Assembly: GCF_036785885.1 (NCBI RefSeq)
Contig: NC_092312.1
Location: forward strand, 20,168,001 to 20,232,000
DNA: 64,000 nt
Source: Coffea arabica
Taxonomy: Eukaryota > Streptophyta > Magnoliopsida > Gentianales > Rubiaceae
Direction of reading: 5' to 3'
Shown: positions 1 to 15,320 of the stretch, piece after piece
How positions within the stretch are numbered: the first letter of the stretch is position 1
Layout: each line of letters begins with the position of its first letter
Program-made: the position numbers and the translations under genes
Notes under the pieces: model-generated
What the model was told of the DNA's origin: nothing
What the model saw: only the letters and a program-made list of their open reading frames with translations
Databases searched by the model: none

Positions 1-2144
<2,144 letters not shown>

Positions 2145-3003
2145 ATGAGAAGTAGTATAAACTTCCTTGCAGCAGCTAGCTAGCCTATCCCTTTCTTTGT
2201 TGCTTTAATTATTTGTCTTTCTTTAATTTTCTCTGTGCTTCTTTTGAGGCACCGAAGTCAATTCCCTCGTCTCTAAGACGTATAATTAGAATTAGACATA
2301 CAAGGACGCATCTTAGTTTTGACTTTTTAACTGGATCTTTGATCACACCATAAATATTTTCATAAGCAAGTACAAGAATAATAATAACTCATACAAGCGG
2401 CATTATATTTACCTAGATTGTATAATCACTAAAGTGCCCCTAACAAGAACTACTACCATATTGCTACATGGGGTTTTATCCTATAAGCAGTTTGGTAATC
2501 GATTTGACCCAAATTCGTTGAAGTTTGTTTGTTTAGATATCAATTCAAGCCTAAACATGATTTCAAACTCAAAAATATTAACAAATCAATTACAATTTTC
2601 ACAATATTCAACTCGACATGTTCACGAATATATAAGACAAATAAATTTCATAAAAATATACCTATAGTTTCCTTCTTTAACTCAAAATAACAAACATATA
2701 GTAATATTCTTGCATCTTGAATAGGCATAATGGATTTTAATCACATTCCTGATTCATCATAATTGATTGTATATGTTTGAACTCGATGCTTTGATAAGCC
2801 AAACCAAGTTTTCCATTAATATACATCTAGGTAAATAAAATGCCAAACTCGATTAGTTTTTTTCAAAAAATTTTCAAATACAAGTCAAGTTCAAACATTT
2901 CTTTTAATTTTCAAATTAATGCTAAACATACCTTTGTAGAATTGGTTGAAACTTATTTTCAGCCCTATTTTTATTTGTTGAATTATAGACCAAGATAGTG
3001 TAG

Positions 3004-3045
<42 letters not shown>

Positions 3046-6000
3046 ATATAAATCTATTGTAAATAAAAAGTTGTAACTTTCATGTTTTGTTAGAATTAGG
3101 GATGCGTCTTTTTATATCAATTGTCTTTGATTAGTCGTGACTGCAAAAGAAATAGTTGTAATGGAGTTTCCACTTTTCTCGTTGTACCATTTATTAAATA
3201 TGTGCAAGAATTAAACACTAGACTCGGTCTTTGCCCCTTCTGCTCTGGCAACAATAGTCCACACAGCACACCACATTTACCTCTGTCTACAAGGAACAAA
3301 TATTATGTTGGCAATTTTCTAATATGACAAATAAACAGAGATACAATTCTCACGGAAAATTTTATCTAGTCTTATGGATGTGTAAGTGAAGATTTTTTTT
3401 TTTCCCTTGTTCTTTTGGTAATGATTTGAAGCAATTTGCAAATAATCCAATACATACACAAAGTCTGCCGCCAGCACATAATTTATATACTCAATATTGG
3501 TATTTCTCTAATGCAGATGGATCAAGGATTTGATGGATCAAGGATTCAAATCTTGTTAGGCTAAAAGGGAAATCAGGGAGGAAAGTTCTGACGTCATTCA
3601 TCCATTTAATTAGGGAATTCGAGCCCTGTACGAAATCCCACAGCTGGATAAAAATTAAGGGCCTTGGGATCAGATCATGAAATTGTCAACTGGGATACCC
3701 TCACACACCATTCCACGCTTTCTGATTAATTATAAGATGTCATTTGTTTAATTAACTTAGCTGCCTCCTCCAATGTTGAGAAGACATGAACTAAACAAGA
3801 TTATGCAGTTATTCTGAGATGGCTGTGCATGTAACCTGATCGAGATGCATTGATTTCTTCCGGCTCGGAGCTTATTATGGGAGCTTAAGCAATTGGTACG
3901 TCGAAGTATATATGATAAAGATTTTTAAATTAAATTCTTAATTACTGCGTTATTCCTTTAGGAACCTAAAAATTGCAAACTGACATTGGGATTGATCAGT
4001 ATAAGCTTCTAACGTTTGATGAGAATTTGGTTTGAGTGTGAATATATCCAAGTCCATCATCTTGAGTACGTTGTTAATTAATTGCTATCATTTGGCTTGA
4101 GTCCAAATGCAGTTAACTGTTATCATCTTGAGTTGTTTAATCTTGTTGATCAAAGTAGTCTTAATGGGCTTAATATTATTAATCAATCACGTTTGGTTTG
4201 AGCATAAATCCCAAGTCTATCACGTCTTCATGCAATTCGTATCCATGTTTTAGTTGGACTGGTTGATCTGGTGGATAAATCTCCATGCCTGTTGACCATT
4301 AAACTTCAAAAAGCACGAGCTAGCTAGGCTGTTGAAGCATGAATCTGATCTGACCAATAAAAATCCCAAATTCAAGAAAGAGTTCTACTGCTAGTAACAG
4401 GAAGAGGAAGTGACAATGGAGAAAGAGAAGGCTCACTTACACAAATACGTATAACACCAAATCATCCTCTAATCGGATTATCTACGTACCATATTTATTG
4501 CTCATCACATGATTAAAAGAAAAAAATAATACCCCACCAGAAAGAAGAAGAAGAAGAAAAAAAAAACCTGAGATTCAAGAAGAAGCAAGAGTTCGTTGAA
4601 ATCTGTCTATCCCACTCTCTTGATTAATTAGTAGCAGTTGGATGGAAAGAGACGACTTTCACAGGAAAAGATGTGTGAGCGTGGACTTAGAGGAAGAGCA
4701 AGCGTCGCCGCAGCAAATTCCCACGTTGATTATTCTATGCTATATATAAGACAGTCCAATGAGCACTTGGAAAGAAACAAAACCAGGAAACAGTTCATAG
4801 TTTGTAAATCGATTCCAATTCTCTATCTCTCATGCATGCACACATATACATATTGTCTACTTAACCAAGGAGGTTGTTCCACTCTCGATCTTGAGCTTCT
4901 TCTTGACCAAGGTCTGATCCTTCTTTTTAGATACTTCATCATATAAATACCTATGGATCTAGCCGGCCTTAATTAAAAATGATGAGCCATCTTAGTGGAA
5001 CCGTGCAAGTCCCTAAAAAATCCAGCAATAAATTAACTGGCGGAGATCCCCATTGCACTTTGTACCGGGAACCCTCCAGGAAAGTGTGGTGCGTCGAGAA
5101 ATCTAATTTTCAAATAAGATTATAATATTGAAATCCAAAATTAATATGTTTAACAAAAGACAGCAGTAGTGTTTTTTGAAAATCAGCTCTCTGGAAAAGA
5201 CGTTTCATAAGATAAAGAATCGTTAGTTTTTTCTCGAGTGTAGGTTCTGTATTTATACGCCCAAAGCCCTATATCATATGTCCTTGTATGTGTGTAAAAT
5301 TGGCCACGACTCAATTACCTACATTATCAGCTAAGCGAGGGAGATAATCCAAGAGAAAGTATGATTACAAACAATCAAGTATTGGTTGAAATTAACTCCA
5401 AATCTGAATTCAACAACTTTCATATGACACTATACTTATGCTTTGCTCTTTTTTCTTTTTTTCTTTTTTTTTGTTGATGCGATAAATTCTATATTATACT
5501 TGCTCCTACTCTATACTAGGAGGGAGGGGATGCGTGGATCCAAATGGACTAATGAAAAATTCGAAGAAGATTGAACCGTCATCGGACCAAATCGGTGTTT
5601 CTGCACCCAAACCAAACCGGCTGGTGAAACTTATCCTGCAAAAAAGATGCAAATCAAAGGATTTGATGCCTTGACTGCATCCAAGAGGTTGGTTAAATAC
5701 TTAGGCTTTAAAGGTGTTGGTTAAATGCAACTGCTCTCTGAAGGTAGTTGGTTGGTTAAATACTTAAGCGTCTTCTAAGCAAAAAGATTCTTTGTTTAAC
5801 CTGTCAAGTACTCGGACAGTAAAAGGTGATGTGTCCACTCTAAAACCTGTCAAGTTGCTTGGTGAAAAGACATTTTACCAAATGAATAAAAGCCCATTGG
5901 AAGAGAGGATATCATTAATTTCTCAAAGACTATAAATAGTCCGTAAAACGTTGCGTTGCCATCAATTTCCTGCCTTCATTTAGATAAACGATTTGTTTAT

Positions 6001-8432
6001 TTTCACGGGGTTAAACAGATTTGTCCTTTGTAATATTTCCAAGGAAAATTCATAGACTCTCCCAATGTGGCGTACCTAACGGCCAAGTTCATGACTTTTG
6101 TAGTGCGGGATTGACCAATGTTGTATGGCGTCGTGCGTCTGTATGTCCGCTTCAACATCAAATAGTTTCATCTCATACATCGAATGAGAGAGCTGAGCTT
6201 GACCATTTCACCATATGGAAGATAGAAGTCAAGCCACCATGCTGGCTCCTCTCCTTTTTCTTCCTCCACCGCACAAGACATGGCAACATGACAGGTTGGG
6301 CAAAAATGGCTGATATCTATGTACTGGCATGGTATGTATAAAAGTCCCATTGGATAAATAATACTGTCCTGTCCTGTCCTATATACAGTAAAGAAAGGCT
6401 TTTTTTTTTTTGTAGATTTCAAACAATTATTATTGTTCTGGCACAAGCTAGATTTATATTCATAGGCAGCAAGCATGTTAGGAAACAAAAAAAAAGGACA
6501 AAAAGGAAACCATTTTTGGGCAAGGAAGTCAATCCGTCTTTCAAATGCAATCCAAACTCCAAGTGAAGTCAATAGCGTGATTCATAGCCTGTTCTAAGCA
6601 TGATACATTAATAATCCTATAGTTTCATATCATGGAGGTATCTTTCATACCCATTCCCTTTCGTCACCACCCAGAATATCATATTTGTATTCATGTGCAT
6701 TTTTAAACTGTTCTAGTCAACTTGTCTGACACGGCTTAATATGATTCCAGATGACTTGATCTTCCTTTATTTTCGGCATCGTTTTGTCAACATGACGACC
6801 GCAAGAATGAGCAGACGCTAGCTACATCAACGAATATGATCATCCTTTTTTAATTTCTTACAGTTGTAAAGTATTTTCTCTTATTTGGAGTCATATGTGT
6901 AAAAAACAAAAAACAAAAAAATGCATGGACTCTTTTTTTATTGTTATTTCAAATTAAAGTTGCTTGAGAAATATTCTTCCATACCCATTTTAAATCCTTA
7001 TTTTATACATTAAAATTCTCAAAATCACGAGTTATTCCAGTAAAACAGAGAGTAAAAAAAATTCAGAAAAAATTATAAAGCACATATGCAGTTCGCTAAA
7101 AGAAAAAAGGGGATATGGAAAGACTCCTAGTATTCAGTTTCTTTTTTTAATTATATAATTAAAAAAAAAAAAAAGAAGTGGGAGTTAATCAAGGACCAAT
7201 CAATTCTTGGGGACTGAGATATGTTAGAGTAGTATTTTGCATAAAGAAAGAGAGAAAGTATAGTTGACCCGACACTACTGGTTCGTCTTGCCTTAGACCT
7301 CTCTACGCTTTTTGCCAATATCAAATTTCGATCCAAAGAGCACTTGCAGTTGCACATGGAATGAATGCAAACCTTCGAGTGACGAAGAAACGTTTTGGAT
7401 CGTCGCCATTTGCTGCCATCTTCCAAGTTTCGTTTCATAAGTTGGGTTTCAGGGACCCCGACACTTCCCAGTCCGCGGCACGTCTAGCCATTATTTTGGA
7501 CCAGATCTTAATTCGTATTTTTAACTGGCGGGGAATTAAAGGTCTTTTCTCCGTCATAAAGCAACTGAACAGAAGAATTTGGTGTTCTGACGATAGACCC
7601 AACTTGGCCTGCAAGTGACCAGAGTCGCAAGGTAATTGTGGCAACGGATCAAAAGATTGGGCTAGCCCAGTTTCATATTTTCTGTTGAAAATTTCCAGAA
7701 GATTAAGAGCAAAATGCCAGTACTAGCTTTTTACCATCATTCTCCTCTTTTTTCCATTCCACTCCATTATGTTTACACACCACATTTAACCTCTCTATGC
7801 AGCGGCCCGGCATGGCATTGAAAAGCTTGCACTTTTATCAAAAATATCAAACACTAACTAATTGTAGACTTATAAACAGACGAAATCGAGAGAGGGAGAC
7901 GGCACTTACATGAACCCTTCTAATGCTTCGCCTTCTCCATGCATTAACTTTAGATAATATATAATCAACAGTTGCGGATAAGATCAAAAGAAAGTGAAGA
8001 TTCCCAAAAACTATTCTTTCTTCTTTTCCCCTTTCTAACCCCCAATAAACAAACCATATCTTATCAATTTGGATTTAACCCTTCCTCAAAACTCAAAACT
8101 GATCTACCCACATTTTGCTGCTGCTCAGCAGCAGCGGCAGCAGCATTACAGTAACCTATTCCTATATTTCTCATCCCAAGTCCTAGCTCACAAAATTTCT
8201 AAGATCTTATAGCAGGTAAAGCAGCATTTCAGTAAGTCATCATCAGAACCCGACCACCTGTTTCTTATTCCTACCATTCACTTCCCTCAAAATGCATGGA
8301 TTCTTCTTGCAGTAGCTACCTGAATTTCGCGATTTTCCATCTGAATACTCTAGAAAAGAACAAAAAAGTCAAAAATCCTTAAAAATGCCTCCCCAACTTA
8401 ATTCCATTAAAACCAGCACTAGTTCAGTAAAA
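2145..8432. other. Intergenic region without a supportable gene
   Basis: This is about 6.3 kb of AT-rich DNA between two minus-strand genes. It should contain the WRKY promoter next to 2144 and the 3' end of the vasculin-like gene near 8433. Short open frames occur (for example 4638-4946, 6021-6341 and 7361-7618), but none has a recognisable domain, and their composition looks random. A TATA-like CTATATATAAG lies near 4740 with no convincing gene after it. A GA-rich tract at about 4540-4570 and a small CAG/CTG palindromic run near 8118-8145 are the only other structures I noticed. Confidence 0.6.
3004..3045. repeat. Compound microsatellite (CT)n-(AT)n
   Basis: An uninterrupted run of CT dinucleotides passes directly into a run of AT dinucleotides, read directly in the sequence. 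It lies about 0.9 kb upstream of the WRKY start. Confidence 0.9.
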
Positions 8433-11400
8433 TCAAGACTCCAACTTCGAGTCAGATCCAGAAGAAATAGCACCAATAGCACCGTGTGAGCTGAGCAGCA
8501 ACGGAAACTTCGGTTGCACTCCTTGTAAACTTTTTGAGGACGGCTTTGAATTCATATACTGCCAAGAAAATTACATAGTAGTTTAATATTAAAGAAACTA
8601 GGGCACACATAGCTAGCTTGTTCAATGCAAGTTAAAGAGGAGTTCCTATCCACAACCTCCTCTTGACTACTAAAAGCATACTTAATTCTTGGACCCATTA
8701 CAACCATACCGTACCTTACTCAAATCCCTAAAGAAAGCATTAATCTCCTCCTCCGTAAGACCATCCTCATCGGCATTTTCCTGCCAACCAAGTTGGTGTA
8801 AAAATGCAGCCTCTTCCTCCTCTGAAAACAGTGGAAGAGATCTTGACTGGATGCCGAACAAGTCATTCTCAGTATGCTGGCAACCATTCAGGCGGTCTAA
8901 TGATGGCACATCTTCGTCCTCATGAATAACAGGAGCAGGGATAACTTCTAGTTCACCAGGCTCATCAAGAGTCGAGGCTGACACAGCAGAACCAGCGTCT
9001 GCAACAGAAGAAGAGCTCGGCATAGATTTTTTCCTCATAAGATTAAAAAAGTCATTTCGACTCTGAGCTTGAGAACTCGGTTTCTTCTCCAACATCGGAA
9101 GGGCATGCTTGCGCTCAGCACCAGGGGAAACAGGATTGATTGCAGGGCCCCTTGAGGTAGCCAATCCAGTCACCGATGTCGCAACAGCAATGCCTGAAGT
9201 TGCTGCCCTGGTACTACTTGTTGGGCTCAAGGTATCCTTCGAAGCGGTAGACACACCATTCCGCTCTCTTGGAGGCTTGAGAACAAGAAGCTTTCCAGCA
9301 TTACTTGTCTTTGAAGCATCTGTTTTAACAGGCCCGCCACGCAATGAAGGACTCAGAAGAGGAGATGAAACTGGATGCTGCGGCTGTCCAGCTTTTGCTT
9401 TTCCTTTATCAGAAGAATTCAAAATCTGAAACAAAGGTGTCAAACATTGACCTCAAATGCATGTAGTAGGTGGACTAAATATAGCATTCAAACCACCTAA
9501 AGCAATCCTCCTATAATACCATCTTAGTGAAAAATCTACATAGATCAAATCATAACTTCCATTAACAAAATTATAACAACAACAAAAAAGACAATGACAA
9601 CAACAATAATATTAGACAGTTTCCCATTGAGTATGTTTCCTTATAGTTCATTTTCATTTCATATTAGGAACGGGTTCTACAGCTAATAAATGGAGGACTA
9701 TGGACAAAACATTATAAGCACCAAATATTCTGCATAGTGGGCCAATAAAAGGTGAGCTGGGCTCCAATTATTTACATCCTCACTCAATACTGGTAAGCGA
9801 AAAGAAAGAAATGGAAAATTTCCTTAGCAACCACACCTCCACAAACCATAAACAAACATGGGAATGGGCACGGACTTAATGAAACAACCAAAAAACCAAT
9901 TGAATAACCACTTCCCTTGCTTTTTCCTTACAGTTCCCATCTCATTCCAAGAAACAAAAAGAAAAAAGAGCCATCTCATTCTATTTCCATGGGTTTGATC
10001 GTCATTTAGTGAACTTTAGTGCATCTTTTCCTGCTGTGTTAAAAAACAACGTGCTGAAGATATGTTATCACCTTGGAGGACAACAATGATATTAACTGAA
10101 TAAAATTTTAAAAAAAAATTATACTTTTTTTTCCTAATGTACAAGATCAAAACATTGATACTATCAAAAAATGGGTGGCTCCACATGCTATGCTATAAAT
10201 GTCAAGGAAAAAATCTAATGGGTAGAAGTAAGGATTCTACGAATGACAACAAATAGAGCAAACCTACCTTGTCCATGTTGACACCTAGATGTGAAAATCG
10301 TGCACACTTTAAAAATTTAGCTATGTGTCATTTGTGTCTAATTAATCCTTTAGGATATTTTGCCACTTTTTATGGCCAAACTCATCATACTTTTCTCTTG
10401 GCTTAAATTATTTCATAGGTTTTCACTTTCTAATCTAGGCCTCTTCAATTTTTCTCTAAAGCCTGCACCAAAAAGTAGCTCTATGAAGTCCATTCACACA
10501 ATAAAATCTGCCAATCCACATGATGAGCACTCAGATATGCAGCACAAATACCCCTAGCTTCTGTACAAAAGGAAAATAAAATGCTGAATTTGGGATAAAA
10601 GAAATAGAACATATCAATCAACAATCACTTCACCACAGCTGACTCGACCTTATTTTAAGACACCTGTTGATACTGGAAATGGATCTTCTCATGACACATT
10701 CATTCCAAGTCCATTCACCAAAAACCAAACTTAACAGTGATTAATGGACTTGGAATTAATGTGTCATGAGAAAATCCATTGCACAGGCTACCACTTAAAG
10801 TAAAACATATCTTACTACACACCAAAGTTCAGAACGGCTAACTACTTAAATTAAGGAGAAAAAATGAGTAATGTATAAAGCTACAACTTCCTGTAGTCCC
10901 CTGTCACCTCTATATTCCAAGTTGTACCCAAGTTTATACTGTCCTTATAGCTACTACACAGGTACATGTGAATTACTCTTGAACAGACTTATAAACATAC
11001 AGGCTGTCAAGCATGACGGCTTTATATAATTTGCCGAACTTGTGAAACAAGAAATAAAGCATAACCTGAATCTGACAGCCACAGAATCTTCTAGTTCCCA
11101 TCTCATTACTAATTTGCAACTAATGGAATCTATCACACACTTCCCTTCTAACATCACTGTGACCAAGAGATGTGGGCATTCTCAAAATGAATCCTCTCAT
11201 CGGACAAAACATTAAGAGATGAATTAAAATAATAGCTAGAGAAGATAAACAAAATATAACAAAAGCAATGCAATCATCAGAAAGAAATATAAATAACCAA
11301 GCATTCTAACGTCAAGTAAAGAACTCTTACCGACGGTTTAGGCATTGATGGAGTCATTGGAATCAATTGGCGAGACTGTCTTATAGCCAGTTCTTCAAGC

Positions 11401-12467
11401 CTTTGTGTTCCGGAAGTTATCTGGATTATAGAAAGAAATAGCATAAGCAACAAAGAATCTGAAGAATGCCTGAGAAACAAAGAAGCTTCAAAGGTACCTT
11501 TGGAGCAGCTTGAACACGAGGACCCTGAGCAACAGTTTCAGCCATATTGAGACCAGCGGAAGTGCTTGAGGGCAAAGAAGCAGGAGAACTAGGCAGCGAA
11601 GCTTGTCGCCCAGGTGAAAGTCCAGTACCGCCACCTCCAACAATTGCAGGAACCTCTGCCAGAGCTGAAGTCCATTTATCCCCAGCAATGATAGCTGAGG
11701 CACTAATTGGCAAACCATGAATGGCAGTATTTAATCCTGGAGAAGGGACTCTTCCTACCTCAGAAGTTGCTTGTCTTTCTTCTGATCCAAGGGAAGGAAA
11801 ATCTCGTTCAAATACAACTTTGTGTACAGTGCCAACTGAATCGCCCTTATCAAGCAGGCTATTTCCATCAGTACTTTTGTTTCTACTGGCAGAATTTGAG
11901 TCAGCTATTGATCTTTTAGGCCAAATCTCATTGCGCTTCCGAGAAACCATTGACTGAGAACGCCTTAATCCATCCTTCTCAAAATTGCCAGGAAAATTAT
12001 TGACGGGTGGATCTAAATAATCCCGGTGCTTATGGCCTCCAACAACTAAGTTATCTCTATCACGAGGCTCATACAGGTCCTTATCCCAATCCCTACCACG
12101 GTGATTCCTCCCAAAACTACTGTAAGACTGCATCTGACCAGAACCATTACTACTGGAACTCCGGCGAAAATATGATGCGGAAGTTCGATCGGAAACAGAT
12201 GATCGCCCTATTTCATGATCATTATGATTGACCGAGGACTTGTTTCTAGCAAGTTTTGATACAGCATGATCATCTATAACAAACAAAACTAAGATATTGA
12301 CATCATATTACATAAAATACTTATATTTAAGAACAACAAATCACTAAACAAAAGCTTACAAAAACTTTACCTGATGGTGAAAGTGGATGGGATGTTGCCC
12401 CACTTCCAGTTGCACTTCCGCTGCTTTTCAACCATTCTGGAACTAATGAGGGTTCACTTCTTTCCAT
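8433..12467 (-). CDS. Vasculin/GPBP1-like protein (plant homologue)
   Basis: Five exons give a 599-aa product: 12467-12371, 12273-11498, 11420-11331, 9425-8715 and 8558-8433. All junctions are GT-AG and keep frame. The protein is mostly disordered and Ser-rich, with short conserved islands in the order found in animal vasculin (GPBP1, a GC-rich promoter-binding factor). These are PEWL near residue 10, DFPSLGSEERQ near 190, a basic KLLVLKPPRER stretch, SRNDFFNLMRKKS, and an acidic C-terminal block with LGWQENADEDGLTEEEI near 535. In vasculin the matching pieces are a DFPSL motif, a K/R-rich segment, a KK-EFLKALKR helix and a GWQE-acidic-LTEDE block. This is recognition from motif order, not a search. 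A nuclear transcription-related role is inferred. Plant members are usually annotated as uncharacterised or mucin-like. The 1.9-kb intron 9426-11330 holds an inverted repeat. Confidence 0.85.
10678..10780. repeat. Near-perfect inverted repeat (hairpin) in intron of the vasculin-like gene
   Basis: Arms 10678-10715 and 10743-10780 are reverse complements over 38 bases with two mismatches, separated by 27 bases. The arm core is CTCATGACACATT and its complement AATGTGTCATGAG. The structure would form a long RNA hairpin in the pre-mRNA. It may be a small fold-back MITE or a hairpin small-RNA source; the sequence alone cannot decide. Confidence 0.85.
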
Positions 12468-13620
12468 AGCTGACACAGCACATGTTCATGAAACTAAAAG
12501 GAAAAAAACCAACTTCTCTTAAATTCCCAACAGCTTCCGCATGTCCGACCACATTTCCCCTGACAATCCTAACTGTCTTTGTAAAATTCTAAAAAATGCA
12601 ACACCAATTTCAGCCTATTCTAACCCCAAAAGCCCCTCAAACGCATGGCTTATCTTTAACAACCAAATTATTAGAATTGTCAGCACAACATCTTTATCTC
12701 AATCCTTCCATGGCTACAATATAACAAAAGAATCTGAACTGTTCTATTAACAATAGCTGGGTTCCGCCTCTATGCACTGTCCACCTATGTATTTAGTGTA
12801 AGCCAGTCGAGTGGACAATAGCTCGACTAGGTTTCAAAAACCAAGAACAAGAAAAACTCCTTTATCTATCTGTTATATCAGTGCCCAAGGCCAACTGTTT
12901 GATATTCAACAAGGGCTTCTCAAGGCCGCCATATTTCCCCAAAAACAAAATAACAAGTACCCTGAATCACAACCAAGACAGTAATGGGCCTTTCCGTCAT
13001 GCAAAACAACCACAATAACGATTCCTTCTTGGGGGAAACTAAAACCCAATGAAGAGAATAGCAAAAATAATCAAACCCTAGGCACCAATATGATCAAAAG
13101 AAATAAATATCCCCTCTTTAAAACCCTAAGGACAATAACAGTCCAGTTATACCAGGAAAAATGTATAAGAAAATTTCAGATTATCGTGCCTAAATTCGTT
13201 AACAAAGTAACAGCCGGGCTGTTGACAATTAAGGAAAAAACTGATGTGTATACCCCGAAAGAGTCTGGTAAAAGAACGATACTGCGCCGTTTTGGGTCTG
13301 GGCAGACGCCGCCTTTGTTGTTTTCTGCCGTTCTCAGGCTATGGGAGTTTCTGGAAGGATAGAACAAGAAAGCCCAGGAAGAGTTGTGTTCACCTTCTTT
13401 GTTTTTCAAAAGAGGGAAGAATATAGTAGTATTATGCAATATTTGGCGGAGGCTTTTGGTAGTTTTAGAGAGAGAAAGTTGCAGTAGTGGTAAATGGAGA
13501 GAGAGAGAGAGAGAGAGACGCCGGGAGAAGGATTGGGAGGGCTTTGTTGTTGGGGAAGACGAAAGAAAGATTTTATCTGTGTATTGTGTATTCGTGTGAC
13601 ACAGGAGAGAAAGAGAGAAA
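12468..13620 (-). promoter_or_regulatory. Leader and promoter region of the vasculin-like gene
   Basis: This is the DNA upstream of the ATG at 12467. On the plus strand it holds a (GA)n run at about 13499-13519, which reads as a CT-rich tract on the coding strand, as is common in plant 5' leaders. A leader intron is plausible but I could not fix its ends. No coding feature is supported here. Confidence 0.35.
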
Positions 13621-14577
13621 CAATGAAGACTGATATGTATTTATATATTTTTGAGCAGGTAAAATGCTGTGATGTTTTATATTATAAATCATGTGAATAC
13701 GAAGAAACTTTTTATCTTTTGGATTCCAACCAAAAAAAAAAAAAAAGAGTTAAGGTTTCCTGTATTTTATTTCAACTTAAACTAAGGAATTCGACATCCC
13801 TATTTTTGAGTACGGTGAGTTGGGGAAACAAGTATTTTGAACTCTTAAATTGTACTAAATTTAATTATTTAAAATTCAAATCACTTGTGTCATTGAGAAA
13901 AAAGAAATTAAGCAAATGGTTTCCGATGAATGGTGGAATTTTTGTAAGTTTAGCATGAATTATGCAACCGAAATCCAAAACTTGTATATATATATATTTT
14001 TTTTACTCTACTTCCTTGGTGTAAAATTAGTGTTTAAGGTTTAAACGAAAACAATGATGAATATACTTAAATTTTAGAAATTTAGAAGTCTTAAATCTAA
14101 TAAAATGAATAGTTATTAGAGTTTATCTTGTATATACTCGCAGCGTAGTGCATATACTCACAGCGTATCATCCTTAAATATATGTCACGTACAAAAAAAA
14201 AATGATATTCGATTCAAATTGAAATTAATTAAGGATGAAAATGTGGACGCTCGAGATTGATTCTACTTATTGTTCTAAAATTGCTTGCTTGAGCAGTTTT
14301 GTTGTTGATGTTAACTTGCTAAGGGTACCTATGGTTAATCTACGGCTCATTTGTTTGGTTTTGCAGCTCATCGTGTCATTCCTTGTTTAGTTGGCTTTGA
14401 AACTTTCAACAACGCTCCAAGTCCAACCAAATGATTTTGCACCTTTGTCACTTCTTGTGCTTATGGAGTAGTTTAGTGAGCAACCTATAATCTACACCAA
14501 TTACATGCTTCTCTGCACTTCTACCTTAGATTCTTTAGTTTTTACTTATTGCTTAAGTTATAGAGAAATACCCTGGC

Positions 14578-14597
14578 ATTATCAAAAAAAAAAAAAA
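14578..14597 (+). mobile_element. Almost empty poly(A) retroposition footprint
   Basis: AGAAATACCCTGGC occurs at 14564-14577 and again at 14598-14611. Between the copies are only ATTATC and about 14 A residues. A perfect 14-bp direct repeat around a poly(A) tail is what a severely 5'-truncated LINE-driven insertion leaves. Slippage-type duplication is the alternative. Confidence 0.55.
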
Positions 14598-14637
14598 AGA
14601 AATACCCTGGCGGTATAAATTGACCCGTCCATGGAAC

Positions 14638-14677
14638 ATTATTATTATTATTATTATTATTTAATTATTATTATTAT
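14638..14677. repeat. (ATT)n microsatellite
   Basis: A run of ATT trinucleotides with one small interruption, directly visible. Confidence 0.9.
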
Positions 14678-15198
14678 GTGCCTTAACAGATGGTAAATAT
14701 CTCAAGAATGAATACTGAATACCTCATCTCATCTACACTTTCCAAAAAGTAGCAAAGTATTTGACCAAAAAACAAAGAAATTTCCCAAAAGTATGTCCTT
14801 GTATAATAAATTAATAACGTGTTAGCAGTGTGGTTGTCTGCACCGTAAGCAAATTGGACACCAACTGGCAACTGACTCAGCTCCTCATCTAAAACTTCTT
14901 TATCTCAAATGTGGAACTAGAATTATGGGTTCAAAAAAAGAAACACTAATAGGATAAATCTTTGCTCAGACTTTAGTGGAATTTTTTTTTTTTTTTTTTT
15001 TTGTCATCATCATCTTGTCTATATTATCTTACTACTTTAAAAGGAAGATCCTACTGAACTTATGGGGATCAATGGAAACTGAACCACAAATCCGATCAGT
15101 TTGATGCACTGTGCACTCATCTGAATATTTTAGAAAAGTCACGTATTGTGACAATCGGTGAAAAGTAAAAATTGAACACTTGATCTCCCACTCTATCA

Positions 15199-15320
15199 TA
15201 TTATGCGCACTTAACGTGCTCGGGCCCGGTTGGGGTGTCGGGACCGGACCGCAGAGAATTAGTCGGACCCTGTAAGAATTGACCCGAACATCCCTGTGAC
15301 AAAAAAAAAAAAAAAAAAAG
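15199..15320 (+). mobile_element. SINE-like retroposon tail with poly(A) and target-site duplication
   Basis: The GC-rich body ends in CATCCCTGTGAC followed by 19 A residues (15301-15319). It is flanked by GATCTCCCACTCTATCA at 15182-15198 and GATCTCCCACCCTATCA at 15321-15337, a 17-bp target-site duplication with one difference. The interior (GAATTAGTCGGACC, then TTGACCCGAACATCCCTGTG) resembles the 3' part of plant Au-type SINEs, which share an ATTAGTCGG...CCCGGACACC core. No box A or box B is visible, so the copy is probably 5'-truncated. Confidence 0.75.

Noticed and set aside
4638-4946. Plus-strand open frame of 102 codons after a GA-rich stretch
   Set aside because: It overlaps a TATA-like sequence, has no recognisable domain, and its composition looks like random AT-rich DNA.
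6168-6572. Minus-strand open frame of 134 codons
   Set aside because: No domain, no neighbouring exons, and it includes homopolymer-encoded Lys/Phe runs.
7361-7644. Overlapping open frames on both strands
   Set aside because: Both frames open in a slightly GC-richer patch; neither resembles a known protein or transposase.
11488-11957. Open frames opposite or out of frame with the second exon of the vasculin-like gene
   Set aside because: They are shadows of the real exon 12273-11498, which alone carries conserved motifs and clean splice sites.
13494-13958. Plus-strand 154-codon open frame
   Set aside because: It starts inside a GA microsatellite and runs through AT-rich DNA, with no family resemblance.
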